NCBI RefSeq assembly: GCF_903969135.1
Contig: NZ_LR824569.1
Coordinates: 248,001-312,000, forward strand
Direction: 5' to 3'
DNA length: 64,000 nt
Source: Chryseobacterium sp. JV274
GTDB taxonomy: Bacteria > Bacteroidota > Bacteroidia > Flavobacteriales > Weeksellaceae
Below are positions 43,342 through 53,100 of this stretch, piece by piece (positions within the stretch are counted from its first letter, which is position 1; the number at the start of each line of letters is the position of its first letter). The translations under genes were made by a program, and so were the position numbers. The notes under the pieces were generated by a model. The model was not told the origin of the DNA and searched no databases. It saw only the letters and a list, made by a program, of their open reading frames with translations.

Positions 43342-44799
43342 TTATTGATATCTCTGATGTTCTTTACTTTTTGTAAACCTTTTGGTGATAGGCTTGAATA
43401 ATGCTTTGTATTTTTCAGCATCAAATAATTGCGAATCTGTAAGGGCTTTATACGTCATCCAAACTCCAAAAGGAAGAAGGATCAGGTTAGGAAGCCACGC
43501 TGCAAGATAAGGATTCATTTTCCCGCTCCAGGACATGTTTTCTACCCCAACATTCATTACATAAAAGATAATGAAAATCACAATGGCGATGATTACAGGA
43601 AGTCCCATTCCTCCTTTTCTGATGATAGAACCTAAACTTGCTCCAATCAGGAAGAAGATAATACAGGTCACCGAATACGCTACAATCCTTTGCTGATAAA
43701 TGACAACCTTGCTGAAATATTTTACATTGGAACTGTATTCATTCTTTTTAGACTCCAGTGTAGACTTCAGATTATCCAGCCTGTTGTAAGAGTTGTAAAT
43801 GATTTCCAGCTTTTTGTCTCCTTTTACCGTATCCAGTTTGATCTGTGTTTTTGGAGCTACTTTATGCTTGTTGCCCTTATCCATATAAGTTACAACGGAA
43901 TTGGTCTGGTTAAGAACCTCGGAACCGATATTGTCAAAGAACTGCTTATTGTCTTTTTTGTTTTTGTTAATCGTTCCGTCAAGTTGATTATAGGTCTGAA
44001 AACGGTAGTCATCCGTGATCTGCTCTTTTTCGATTGCTTTATTAATGATTTCACTGATGTCAAAGTGGGAAACCAATGTATCAAATTTAATAGCCTGATC
44101 GGGCTGTTTCTGTCTTACATTATCGCCTTTTCCGGCAAAGGCATCTTCAAAGACATATCCATTATAGAGTACAAGTTTCAGGAAATTTTTATTAGCTGCC
44201 GGAACAAACTTTCCTTTTTCTGCTACAACAGATTGTTGATTTTCATAAGCATTGGCTTTTTTATGTACAAAAACCCCTTCAATATTTTCTCCGTTTTCCC
44301 CATATATTTTATCAAACTTTACCATATACCCGGGAATCTGATCAATAAACTGTCCTGGAGTAAAGTTGATTGCCGGTTTTGTCTGGGCAATATTGAAAAG
44401 CATGTTCTTGGCTTTTTTCTGAAAATCAGGGATAATATTATTGGAGAAGAAAAACAACATAATCGCAAGGGCTGTTGAAATTCCAAGCAGAGGAGTCATT
44501 ACCCTGGTCAAAGGAATTCCTGCCGCTTTCATTGCAGCAAGTTCATAGCGTTCTCCAAATTCCCCGAATGACATAATACTCGCGAGGAGGATTGTCAGTG
44601 GGAGAACCATGCTTATAACGTTTACTCCAAGATAAAAAAGAAGTTTAAGGATTTGCCAGTAGCTTAATCCTTTTCCCATAAATTGCCCTAGCTGAACCCA
44701 GATAATGTTTACAATAAAAATGAAAAACAATACGCTGAATATAAAGAAAAACGGTCCAAAGAAGGTTTTTATGATATATCGGTCTAGTATTTTTACCAT
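43342..44799 (-). CDS. LptF/LptG-family permease of lipopolysaccharide export
   Basis: The 485-residue protein has the YjgP/YjgQ build: an N-terminal hydrophobic half (RYIIKTFFGPFFFIFSVLFF with three helices), a large periplasmic beta domain in the middle (residues about 110-350), and three C-terminal helices (VVIYQQRIVAYSVTCIIFFLIGASLG, GMGLPVIIAIVIFIIFYVMNVG, YLAAWLPNLILLPFG). The ELAAMKAAGIPLTRVM coupling helix is a clear LptF/G mark. It is one of the two inner-membrane subunits of the LPS-extracting ABC transporter. It is encoded after lolA, a terminator intervening at 44815-44845. Confidence 0.9.
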   Translation of the reverse strand: MVKILDRYIIKTFFGPFFFIFSVLFFIFIVNIIWVQLGQFMGKGLSYWQILKLLFYLGVNVISMVLPLTILLASIMSFGEFGERYELAAMKAAGIPLTRVMTPLLGISTALAIMLFFFSNNIIPDFQKKAKNMLFNIAQTKPAINFTPGQFIDQIPGYMVKFDKIYGENGENIEGVFVHKKANAYENQQSVVAEKGKFVPAANKNFLKLVLYNGYVFEDAFAGKGDNVRQKQPDQAIKFDTLVSHFDISEIINKAIEKEQITDDYRFQTYNQLDGTINKNKKDNKQFFDNIGSEVLNQTNSVVTYMDKGNKHKVAPKTQIKLDTVKGDKKLEIIYNSYNRLDNLKSTLESKKNEYSSNVKYFSKVVIYQQRIVAYSVTCIIFFLIGASLGSIIRKGGMGLPVIIAIVIFIIFYVMNVGVENMSWSGKMNPYLAAWLPNLILLPFGVWMTYKALTDSQLFDAEKYKALFKPITKRFTKSKEHQRYQ

Positions 44800-44814
44800 G
44801 CGCCAAAATTAATC

Positions 44815-44845
44815 AAAAAGCCACAAAGTTTACTTGTGGCTTTTT
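44815..44845. terminator. lolA terminator
   Basis: AAAAAGCCACAA (44815-44826) pairs perfectly with TTGTGGCTTTTT (44834-44845), loop AGTTTAC. It lies between lolA and lptG on the minus strand, so lptG may partly depend on read-through. Confidence 0.8.
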
Positions 44846-44909
44846 ATATTTTGTTAATTTTTTAACTTAAAAAGCAAATTTGCGTATTTGCCAATTCACT
44901 TTCAGCTTT

Positions 44910-45557
44910 TTAAAGTTCTGTAATTACGTAATTTTTAAACTTATTTTTGTCAAAAACAAACATATTAGGATCCAGCTGCTGATTTTCTTTGTATTCTTTT
45001 ATCGCAATTACTGCCACATCTTTGTTGTTTCCGTGTTGTTCCAGTTTTACCATTTGCTTTTTCGCAGAATCTACAAAAATATATACGAACTGTATTCCAT
45101 TTGCTTTTACCGGAGTAAGTTTAATAAAATCAGCATTCACACCATTGACCATCTTTTTACCATTATAAGTTACATTATAATCGTTTCTGTAAGTCGTAAG
45201 GTAGTTGATAGGGGAGAACATGGTACCGCTTCCGTTGGGCTTAGCGACTGTTACTTCCATATCATCTGCATTGATATTGTAAATCTTGCTTCCGTCGAAG
45301 ATCTGTTCTGTATCCATAATCTTCAGTTTGTATTTTTCTCCCGCAACGTAATAAATACCCGGTTCTGTTTTCGTAACCTGCCCGTTAAGGCCGCTTCCAA
45401 AAGAAAATTTGAAGTAAGAATTCTTTTTAGAATTGTAGTTGGCTGTAATATCATCCAATATCTTCTTAGCCTTAGCATCAATCTTCTGAGCATTGGCCAT
45501 ACCTACTGCACTTACAACAAAACTTCCTAATATAACTTTTGAAATAATATTTTTCAT
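44910..45557 (-). CDS. lolA: LolA-like outer-membrane lipoprotein carrier
   Basis: The 215-residue precursor has a signal peptide (SFVVSAVGMANAQ) and the LolA half-barrel pattern. KAKKILDDITANYN begins the mature part, followed by the strands YFKFSFGSGLNGQ, GIYYVAGEKYKLKI, QIFDGSKIYNINADDMEVTV and the PVKANGIQFVYIFVDSAKKQMVKLEQ region. LolA ferries lipoproteins from the inner to the outer membrane. It follows ftsK by 63 bp, the arrangement ftsK-lolA-lptG/lptF that is frequent in Flavobacteria. Confidence 0.88.
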   Translation of the reverse strand: MKNIISKVILGSFVVSAVGMANAQKIDAKAKKILDDITANYNSKKNSYFKFSFGSGLNGQVTKTEPGIYYVAGEKYKLKIMDTEQIFDGSKIYNINADDMEVTVAKPNGSGTMFSPINYLTTYRNDYNVTYNGKKMVNGVNADFIKLTPVKANGIQFVYIFVDSAKKQMVKLEQHGNNKDVAVIAIKEYKENQQLDPNMFVFDKNKFKNYVITEL

Positions 45558-45620
45558 TTTTTTATTTAATAATCTTTAGACATTTTTAATTTGGAAAGGT
45601 TAAATCATTCGATTTTTCCC

Positions 45621-48173
45621 TTAACTACGCAGATCTTCCAAAAACTGTTCCAAAGAATGAAGATCGCTGATCAGAACCTCTCTTGCTTTAGCTCCGTTAA
45701 AGCCTCCAACAATACCGCTGGCTTCAAGCTGATCCATAATTCTTCCTGCTCTGTTATAGCCCAGTTTCAATTGTCTCTGAAGCATTGAGGTAGATCCCTG
45801 CTGAGTGGAAACAATAATTCTGGCTGCATCTTCAAAAAGAGCATCTTTTTCGTTCGGGTCAAAAGCACCTACTGTACTTGTAGAGTCTTCAGAAACATAT
45901 TCAGGAAGTAAGAATGCAGAAGCATATCCTTTCTGTTCTCCGATAAATTCAGCAAGTCTTTCCACTTCTGGTGTATCTACGAAAGCACACTGAAGTCTCA
46001 GGATCTCATTTCCGTTGAAATAAAGCATATCTCCTTTACCAATCAGCTGGTCTGCTCCCGGAGAATCAAGAATGGTTCTGGAGTCTACACTGGAGATTAC
46101 TCTGAAGGCTGCTCTCGCAGGGAAGTTGGCCTTGATCATCCCTGTAATTACGTTTACAGACGGTCTCTGTGTTGCTACAATAAGGTGGATACCTACAGCT
46201 CTGGCAAGCTGTGCCAATCTGGCAATTGGTAATTCAACCTCTTTTCCAGCTGTCATGATCAAATCTGCAAACTCGTCTACTACCAATACGATGTAAGGTA
46301 AGAAGCGGTGACCGTTTTCAGGGTTTAACTTTCTTTCTGCAAATTTCTTATTGTATTCTTTTAAGTTTTTACAGAAAGCATTTTTAAGAAGGTCATATCG
46401 GGTATCCATCTCAATACACAGAGAGTTCAGGGTATTGATTACTTTATTGGTATCTGTAATGATTGCTTCTTCTGCATCCGGCAGTTTCGCTAAATAATGT
46501 CTTTCAATTTTTGAATATAATGAAAGTTCAACTTTTTTAGGGTCTACCATCACAAACTTCAGCTCGCTTGGATGTTTTTTGTAAAGAAGGGAAGTAAGAA
46601 TGGCATTAATCCCTACAGATTTACCCTGACCTGTTGCTCCGGCCATCAATAAGTGAGGCATCTTTGAAAGATCGGCCATGAAAATTTCATTAGAGATCGT
46701 TTTTCCGAAAACCACGGGAAGATCCATATCTGTATTCTGGAATTTCTGAGAAGCAATTACAGAGCGCATAGAAACCATTGTAGGATTTTTTCTTGGTACT
46801 TCAATACCAATTGTTCCTTTTCCAGGCATTGGAGCAATAATCCTTATTCCTAAAGCGGAAAGGTTCAATGCGATATCATCCTGCAGTTTTTTAATAGCAG
46901 CTACTCGGATTCCTGCTTCCGGTACAATTTCATATAATGTAACAGTAGGACCAATTGTTGCCTTGATCTCTGCAATTCCGACGTTGAAGTTTTTCAGAAG
47001 TCCAACGATCTTATTTTTATTTTCTTCTAATTCTTCTTTATTGATGGAAATTTCTTCACTGCCATAGTCCTTCAGCAATTCTACAGGCGGCATTTGGAAT
47101 TTAGCCAGATCCAGCTTATGATCATACAAACCGTGTTTTTCTACAAGTTCCTGTGATTGCTTCTCAGAATCGTCCAGAATGTCAATTACAGGAGCTACTT
47201 CTATATTGAATTTAATATTTTCCTGTGCCGGTGCAGTGTTTACAGCGGAAGATGGAGCAGATGGTCTGATATCAAATGCTTCTTCCGGAGTAGAAACCGG
47301 AACAATGGGTTTTGCAGAAAGATTTAAACTTACCGGCTCCGCTTCAAAAGAAGTGTGGTTAGGAGTCGTAATAGTTTCTATATCGGTTGAAACCGGAACT
47401 TCTGGAAATCCTTTTGGAATGCTTACAGGTTCTGGTTCTCTCACAGTATTGATTGAATTATTGGAAGTGCTATTGGTAACATCACTTACCGTAACCCGGG
47501 ATGCAGCTGTTTCTTCAGCTTCTTCTTTCAACTCCTCATCTGCCTCGAAATCATCATCAGAATCAGGAATCATAGATTTTACTTTTCCAATAGTATTTTC
47601 ATTGATCTTATCCAGCTTTGCTTTGATAGAACTTGGACGAAGATTAAATTCAAGAATAAAATATAAAAGAATGCTTGACACTAATACAGTCCATAGGCCT
47701 ACCGTTCCAATAATAGAATTAAGGTAATCCATAACCTGATATCCATACACTCCTCCTAAAACACCTTGCCCTTTCGTAAGTGCTCCCATAAAAATAGGAA
47801 GCCAGCAGATAAAGAATAAAGAGTGCCCGAAGGTTTTCCATGGTTTGAAGATTTTCTTCTTAAGAATCAGTGTGCCAACTACAAGAAATAAAAATGCAAT
47901 GATGAATGAAGCAATACCAATACTTTCGAAAATGAAAATATTCCCCAGCCAATCACCAGCCTTGCCAAAGATATTGGAAGATTTTATACTCTTGTCCAGC
48001 ATTGTTCCTGCCTGGCTTTGGTCTGCTTTCCAGTTCATTAAATAAGAAATGAATGAGAATGCAAGAACAACCGATAAAAGTATAAAAGTAAGCCCGGAAA
48101 AAATACGCGGCTTAGATAAAATTTTGCCTGCTTCAGGCGATTCAGTCTGTTTTTTTTGTGTCTTTTTATCCAT
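45621..48173 (-). CDS. ftsK: DNA translocase FtsK
   Basis: The 850-residue protein has four N-terminal transmembrane helices (up to about residue 190), a Ser/Pro/Thr-rich linker, and the motor. Walker A is GATGQGKS starting at Gly512, and VMVDPKKVELSLY and VLVVDEFADLIMTAGKEVE (Walker B) follow with LARAVGIHLIVATQRPSVNVITG. The C-terminal winged-helix gamma domain is QRQLKLGYNRAGRIMDQLEASGIVG. It pumps the chromosome terminus through the septum and activates dimer resolution. A minus-strand TAAATTTG box at 48186-48193 lies 12 bases before the ATG. Confidence 0.97.
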   Translation of the reverse strand: MDKKTQKKQTESPEAGKILSKPRIFSGLTFILLSVVLAFSFISYLMNWKADQSQAGTMLDKSIKSSNIFGKAGDWLGNIFIFESIGIASFIIAFLFLVVGTLILKKKIFKPWKTFGHSLFFICWLPIFMGALTKGQGVLGGVYGYQVMDYLNSIIGTVGLWTVLVSSILLYFILEFNLRPSSIKAKLDKINENTIGKVKSMIPDSDDDFEADEELKEEAEETAASRVTVSDVTNSTSNNSINTVREPEPVSIPKGFPEVPVSTDIETITTPNHTSFEAEPVSLNLSAKPIVPVSTPEEAFDIRPSAPSSAVNTAPAQENIKFNIEVAPVIDILDDSEKQSQELVEKHGLYDHKLDLAKFQMPPVELLKDYGSEEISINKEELEENKNKIVGLLKNFNVGIAEIKATIGPTVTLYEIVPEAGIRVAAIKKLQDDIALNLSALGIRIIAPMPGKGTIGIEVPRKNPTMVSMRSVIASQKFQNTDMDLPVVFGKTISNEIFMADLSKMPHLLMAGATGQGKSVGINAILTSLLYKKHPSELKFVMVDPKKVELSLYSKIERHYLAKLPDAEEAIITDTNKVINTLNSLCIEMDTRYDLLKNAFCKNLKEYNKKFAERKLNPENGHRFLPYIVLVVDEFADLIMTAGKEVELPIARLAQLARAVGIHLIVATQRPSVNVITGMIKANFPARAAFRVISSVDSRTILDSPGADQLIGKGDMLYFNGNEILRLQCAFVDTPEVERLAEFIGEQKGYASAFLLPEYVSEDSTSTVGAFDPNEKDALFEDAARIIVSTQQGSTSMLQRQLKLGYNRAGRIMDQLEASGIVGGFNGAKAREVLISDLHSLEQFLEDLRS

Positions 48174-48185
48174 AATATCAATGTC

Positions 48186-48193
48186 GCAAATTT
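48186..48193 (-). promoter_or_regulatory. -7 box of ftsK
   Basis: The reverse complement reads TAAATTTG, an exact TAnnTTTG match 12 bases before the start codon. Confidence 0.5.
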
Positions 48194-48484
48194 AATGTTT
48201 TTTCAACACTAAAAGAATCTTTTTTCTCCAAAAAATATTTTGGAAATCCCGCTTTTTACAACGATTATTTAAAATTTGATTAAAAAATATTGTTCGCAAT
48301 TATAAAATAAAAATAGGGCTATTTTTTTTGTTTATGCAAATCTGATGCTGTTAAATAATATTAACTAATCCATATTTACATTTCTTTAAAAAAGATAATA
48401 AAATTTCTGATCTAAATATAGAGAAATGAAAAAAATAATAATATTAAAAATTATGATTGATATTATTTAAGATCAGGGGTGTTT

Positions 48485-48500
48485 TTTGAACTAGTTCAAA
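48485..48500. promoter_or_regulatory. FNR-like palindrome upstream of the cysteine hydrolase gene
   Basis: TTTGAACTAGTTCAAA is a perfect 16-bp palindrome containing TTGA-N6-TCAA, the half-site spacing of FNR/CRP-family sites. It ends 21 bp before the -7 box of the next gene. The rest of the gap 48174-48547 shows no gene. Confidence 0.6.
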
Positions 48501-48521
48501 GGTCAGGATTTAAAACAACTA

Positions 48522-48529
48522 TAATTTTG
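48522..48529 (+). promoter_or_regulatory. -7 box of the cysteine hydrolase gene
   Basis: TAATTTTG matches TAnnTTTG exactly, 18 bases before the ATG at 48548. Confidence 0.5.
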
Positions 48530-48547
48530 TCTCAGAAAATTTCACAC

Positions 48548-49189
48548 ATGGAAAACACATTCAAAACTATTCTGACTTTAGGTCTGATATTTATTTCACT
48601 GATTACAATGAACGCACAAAAACAAAAAATGGAAAACACCGCATTATTAATTATCGACGTACAAAATGATTATTTCCCCGGAGGAAAAATGACATTGGAA
48701 AAGGCTGAGCAGGCTGGAGAAAATACCAAGAGGATTTTAGAATATTTCAGAAAAAATAATCTGACTATCGTTCATATCAAGCATATCTCAACGAATGAAG
48801 GAGCCACTTTTTTTCTTCCGGATACGGATGGAGCCAAGATTAATCAGTTGGTTTTACCTAAAGAGGATGAAAAAATAATCACCAAGCATTTTCCCAACAG
48901 CTTTAGAGAAACGGATCTCATGGACTATCTTCAGTTAAAGAAAATCAAAAATCTGGTAATTACAGGAATGATGACGGATGTATGTGTAGAAGCAACTACC
49001 AGAGCCGCTTTCGACTACGGTTTTCATAATACAATTATCGGAGATGCTACAGCCACCAGAAACAGGGAGCTTAATGGGGAAGTGGTGAAAGCTGCGGAGG
49101 TTCAAAGGTCTTTTTTGGCGGGAATATCTGCTCTTGGAAATCTTTATGCCCAAATAGCGAGTGCCAATGCTTTTTTAAACGGAAAATAA
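48548..49189 (+). CDS. Secreted isochorismatase-family cysteine hydrolase
   Basis: From the ATG at 48548 there are 213 residues with a signal peptide (LTLGLIFISLITMNAQ), a rare feature in this mostly cytosolic family. The catalytic triad is Asp37 (LLIIDVQNDYF), Lys113 (ITKHFPNS) and Cys146 (MTDVCVEAT), with the cis-peptide GMMTDVC motif. Related enzymes hydrolyse isochorismate, N-carbamoyl compounds, nicotinamide or ureidoacrylate; the substrate here is unknown. An FNR-like palindrome lies in its promoter and a Crp/Fnr regulator gene follows. Confidence 0.88.
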   Translation: MENTFKTILTLGLIFISLITMNAQKQKMENTALLIIDVQNDYFPGGKMTLEKAEQAGENTKRILEYFRKNNLTIVHIKHISTNEGATFFLPDTDGAKINQLVLPKEDEKIITKHFPNSFRETDLMDYLQLKKIKNLVITGMMTDVCVEATTRAAFDYGFHNTIIGDATATRNRELNGEVVKAAEVQRSFLAGISALGNLYAQIASANAFLNGK

Positions 49190-49210
49190 CTTAACATAAC
49201 ATAGTTTTGT

Positions 49211-49240
49211 AAAGGTATCAATAATTTGATACCTTTATTT
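49211..49240 (+). terminator. Terminator between the hydrolase and the Crp/Fnr gene
   Basis: AAAGGTATCA (49211-49220) pairs perfectly with TGATACCTTT (49227-49236), loop ATAATT, then ATTTT. Confidence 0.8.
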
Positions 49241-49255
49241 TGCTTAAATAAAACA

Positions 49256-49831
49256 ATGTCCGATTTACTTCTTAAAAATATTAGTCAATATATACTCCTT
49301 TCGCAGGAGGATTTTAAACAGTTTGTAAAGCCATTTGAATACAAAAAGTTTAAAAAGAAAGAGGTTGTTCTCAAAAAAGGAGATTATTGTCTTTTTGAAG
49401 GATTTGTTCTGAATGGCTGTTTCAAAATCTATTATCTGAATGAAAACGGATTTGAACAGACTTTATATTTTGCGATAGAAGGATGGTGGATCACAGATAT
49501 CGACAGTCTGATCAATAATGTTCCGAGTATTCTGAATATTGAAGCCCTTGAAGACAGCGATGTATTGATGATTTCCAAAAAAGACAAAGAGCTTTTGTAT
49601 GAGACCATGCCTCAGATAGAAAAACTTTTCAGGATCATGAACCAAAAGTCTTCAGTAGCATTGCAGAGAAGAATACTTTCATTAACGGGTAAAACGGCAG
49701 ATAAACGCTATCTTGAATTTCTTGGAAAATATCCGGGACTGGAACAGAAACTTACCCAGCAGCAGGTTGCTTCATATTTGGGGATTACCCATGAATTTTT
49801 AAGTAAAATCAGAAAGAAAATATCATTGTAG
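49256..49831 (+). CDS. Crp/Fnr-family transcriptional regulator
   Basis: The ATG at 49256 gives 191 residues; the TTG-started frame at 49226 begins inside a terminator and is rejected. A cyclic-nucleotide-type jelly roll covers residues about 25-120 (VVLKKGDYCLFEGFVLNGCFKIYYLNENGFEQTLYF), then a C-terminal HTH (LTQQQVASYLGITHEFLSKIRKKI). The cysteines in the jelly roll are not an FNR 4Fe-4S set, so it is of the Bacteroidetes Crp/Fnr subgroup with unknown signal. It lies right after the isochorismatase-like gene and may control it. Confidence 0.9.
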   Translation: MSDLLLKNISQYILLSQEDFKQFVKPFEYKKFKKKEVVLKKGDYCLFEGFVLNGCFKIYYLNENGFEQTLYFAIEGWWITDIDSLINNVPSILNIEALEDSDVLMISKKDKELLYETMPQIEKLFRIMNQKSSVALQRRILSLTGKTADKRYLEFLGKYPGLEQKLTQQQVASYLGITHEFLSKIRKKISL

Positions 49832-50098
49832 AAAATGGTTTATTGTTCTTTTTCTTTTCTCGGGTAATATAATTGAAGTTTATTTATTGAAAATCAGCTG
49901 TTTATTTGCTAATGTTGTGTTTTTAAATAGAAGAATTCAATCACTGATATAGGTATTATGAATCTGGATTGAAGCGATTTTTAAAATTGAATTTTCCTTA
50001 ATCTTTCCAGGCTTATTAAGAATCTTTCAAAATAAGCAAAACAGAGGCCAAAGTGACAAAAAACAGCTTTTTTTAAGCTCTTTATGGTTTATCATGCT

Positions 50099-50106
50099 TA
50101 TTTTTG
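50099..50106 (+). promoter_or_regulatory. -7 box of ccsBA
   Basis: TATTTTTG matches TAnnTTTG exactly, 20 bases before the ATG. The remaining gap 49832-50126 has only an imperfect GCTTATT/AATAAGC hairpin. Confidence 0.55.
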
Positions 50107-50126
50107 CATGTCAAGTACAATAAATC

Positions 50127-53100
50127 ATGAAGAAGCTCCAAGATATTCTTATCTCAACCAGGACAATGGCTGTATTGTTGCTGGTGTACGCATTTGCGAT
50201 GGCATATGCAACGTTCTTAGAAAACGACTACGGAACTCCTACAGCAAAAGCATTAATTTATGAGGCCAAGTGGTTCGAACTGATCATGGTCCTGCTCATT
50301 CTTAATTTCATAGGAAATATCGGAAGATATAGATTATGGAGAAGGGAGAAATGGCCGGTTCTTGTTTTTCACCTTGCCTTTATTTTTATTTTTATCGGTG
50401 GTGCCATCACAAGATACATCAGTTTTGAAGGAACTATGCACATCAGAGAAGGTGAAACATCCAACGAAATTGTAACGGATAAAAATTTCTTTAAAATTCA
50501 GATTGAAGAAAAAGGTGATGTTCTTAATTATCAGGACGTTCCTTATCTGATGTCACCTTTGAACAAAGATTTCAAAGCAACTTATGACTTCCACGGAAAA
50601 GAAGTGAAAGTGTTTGCCAAGGAATACATTCAGAGAAAAAAAGACAGCCTTGTAGCTGAGCCAAACGGTGCAGAATATCTTCATTTGGTATCTACCGGAA
50701 ATACTGGAAGACAGAATATTTACATCAAACCGGGCGAAACAAAATCGATCAACGGAACTTTGGTGACGTTCAACAGAGCTATTGAAGGAGCGGTTGAATT
50801 CAAAAATGAAGGAGGAAAGTTATTCATTAAAACTCCTGTAGATGCAAGCTATATGACCATGGCTACTCAGGCAACGGGAAGTACAGTGAAAAATGAATTC
50901 CAGCCTTTGGCATTAAGAAGTTTATATACCATCAACGAACTGAAACTTGTAGTACCTGAAGGTCTTAAAAAAGGAAGACTGATGGCAATTGAAGGAGACA
51001 GAAAGAAAGATGCTAATGTTCCGGATATGCTTCAGGTTGAGCTTCAGGGTCCAAAAACAAAGCAATTGGTAGACCTTTCTGTGGAAAAAGGGAATCCTAA
51101 TGCATACAAACAGGTTACTATGGACGGATTAAACATCATGGTTGGATTCGGGCCTAAAGTATATAATACTCCTTTTGCCTTGAAATTAGATGACTTCGTG
51201 ATGGAAACCTATCCTGGAAGTTCATCTCCAAGTGCTTATGAAAGCCATGTGAAAATCATTGACGAAGGCAAAGAAACTCCTTATAAAATCTATATGAACC
51301 ATGTTCTTAACCATAAAGGTTACCGTTTTTTCCAGTCAAGTTTTGATCCGGACAGAATGGGAACAGTTCTTTCTGTAAACCACGACTATTGGGGAACTTT
51401 GATTTCTTATATCGGATATGGACTTTTATTCTTTGGAATGTTTGTGATCTTCTTCTGGAAAGGAACTCACTTCTGGAAATTAAATAAAATGCTGATTGAT
51501 GCAAACAAAAAGAAAACAAAAGCAGCAGCAATACTTTTAGTGTTCCTGAGCTTAGGTTTAAACGCACAGAAAATTGAAACTCACGGAACTACGGACGGAA
51601 GCAGAGAACACATTCATGTGGAAGGTGACAATCATACCCACGCTCCGGCTCCATCTGTCCAGCCGCTTGATGGCGCTGCTCCAAAGCAGAACTCTCTGGC
51701 TACACCAATGGGGAAAATGAGATCTATTTCGCCGGATGAGATCATTGCAAGAAACAAAATCAGTGAAGAGCATGCCGAAAAATTCGGATACCTTTTGGTG
51801 CAAAGTTTTGAAGGAAGAATTGTTCCTATCAATACTGAAGCATTGGATGTTTTAAGAAAACTATACAAGAAAGATAAATTCAAAGGAACAGACGGAAAGT
51901 ATCTGACTGCCAACCAATGGTTCCTTTCAATCAATACAGATACTCCAAGCTGGACTATGGTTCCTATGATCAAGGTAGGAACGAAAGGAGGTGATGAACT
52001 GAAAAATAAAACAAAGGCAGATGAAGAAGGGTATACTTCATTGATGAACCTTTTCCCGGCAGATGCCAATGGTAATCTAACCTATATTTTAGAGCATGAT
52101 TACAATACTGCATTCCGTAAAAAACCAGCTGAACAAACGAACTATGATAAAGAAGTAATTGCTGTAAACGAAAGAGTACAGATCTTCAATGAGTTCTTCA
52201 GCGGTCAGTTTATGAGAATTGTTCCTGTGAAAAATGATGCCAACCACACATGGCATTCATGGTTAGATCAAAAATTCGAACCGGATATGGAGTCTCAGCA
52301 GGTGATGGGTCCTTATTTTGCTGAAGCGCTTACCGCACAGAAAACCGGAGACTGGAGCAAAGCAGATACAGAGCTGGCAAAGCTTTCAGAATACCAGCAG
52401 AAATGGGGTAAGGCAGTAGTTCCTGCAAAATCTAAAGTTGATCTTGAGGTTTTCATGAATAAAGCAGATATTAACTTTAAATTATTGATTTTCTATACTC
52501 TTATCGGAGGACTTCTTTTAATCTTAGGATTTGTTGAGCTGTTTAAATCCAATAAAGTTTTAAATAAAATCATTAAAGTAATCATCGCGGTTGGTTTAGT
52601 AGGATATCTTTGCCATTTCTTAGGGCTTGTTGCAAGATGGTATATCTCAGGACATGCCCCATGGAGTAACGGATATGAAGCCATTATCTTCATCTCTTGG
52701 GTAGGTATTACAGCAGGTTTATTTTTATATAGAAATTCCAATGCATTAATTCCTGCAGCCGGATTCATGGTGGCAGTTATTATGATGGGATTTGCACACG
52801 GAGGTTCTGCTCTTGATCCTCAGATCACACCGCTGGTTCCGGTACTGAAGTCTTATTGGTTAATTGTTCACGTAGCCATTATTACATCCAGTTACGGGTT
52901 CTTTGCCTTGTCGATGATTATTGCTGTAATCTCATTGGTATTCTATATTATATCTAATAAAGAAACTTATAAAATTCACCACGATACTACATTAAAGGAA
53001 TTGGTAATCGTTTCTGAAATGTCATTAACTATCGGATTGTTTGCTCTGACGGTAGGAAACTTCTTAGGAGGAATCTGGGCAAACGAATCATGGGGAAGAT

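Noticed and set aside
43690..44478. 262-residue plus-strand ORF opposite the LptF/G gene
   Set aside because: Antisense shadow; the minus-strand frame has clear family motifs over the same bases.
44880..45530. 216-residue plus-strand ORF opposite lolA
   Set aside because: It lies wholly antisense to a well-recognised LolA and its translation is low-complexity and hydrophobic without motifs.
47179..47727. 182-residue Ser/Thr-rich plus-strand ORF opposite ftsK
   Set aside because: It mirrors the repetitive linker of FtsK and has no supporting motif.
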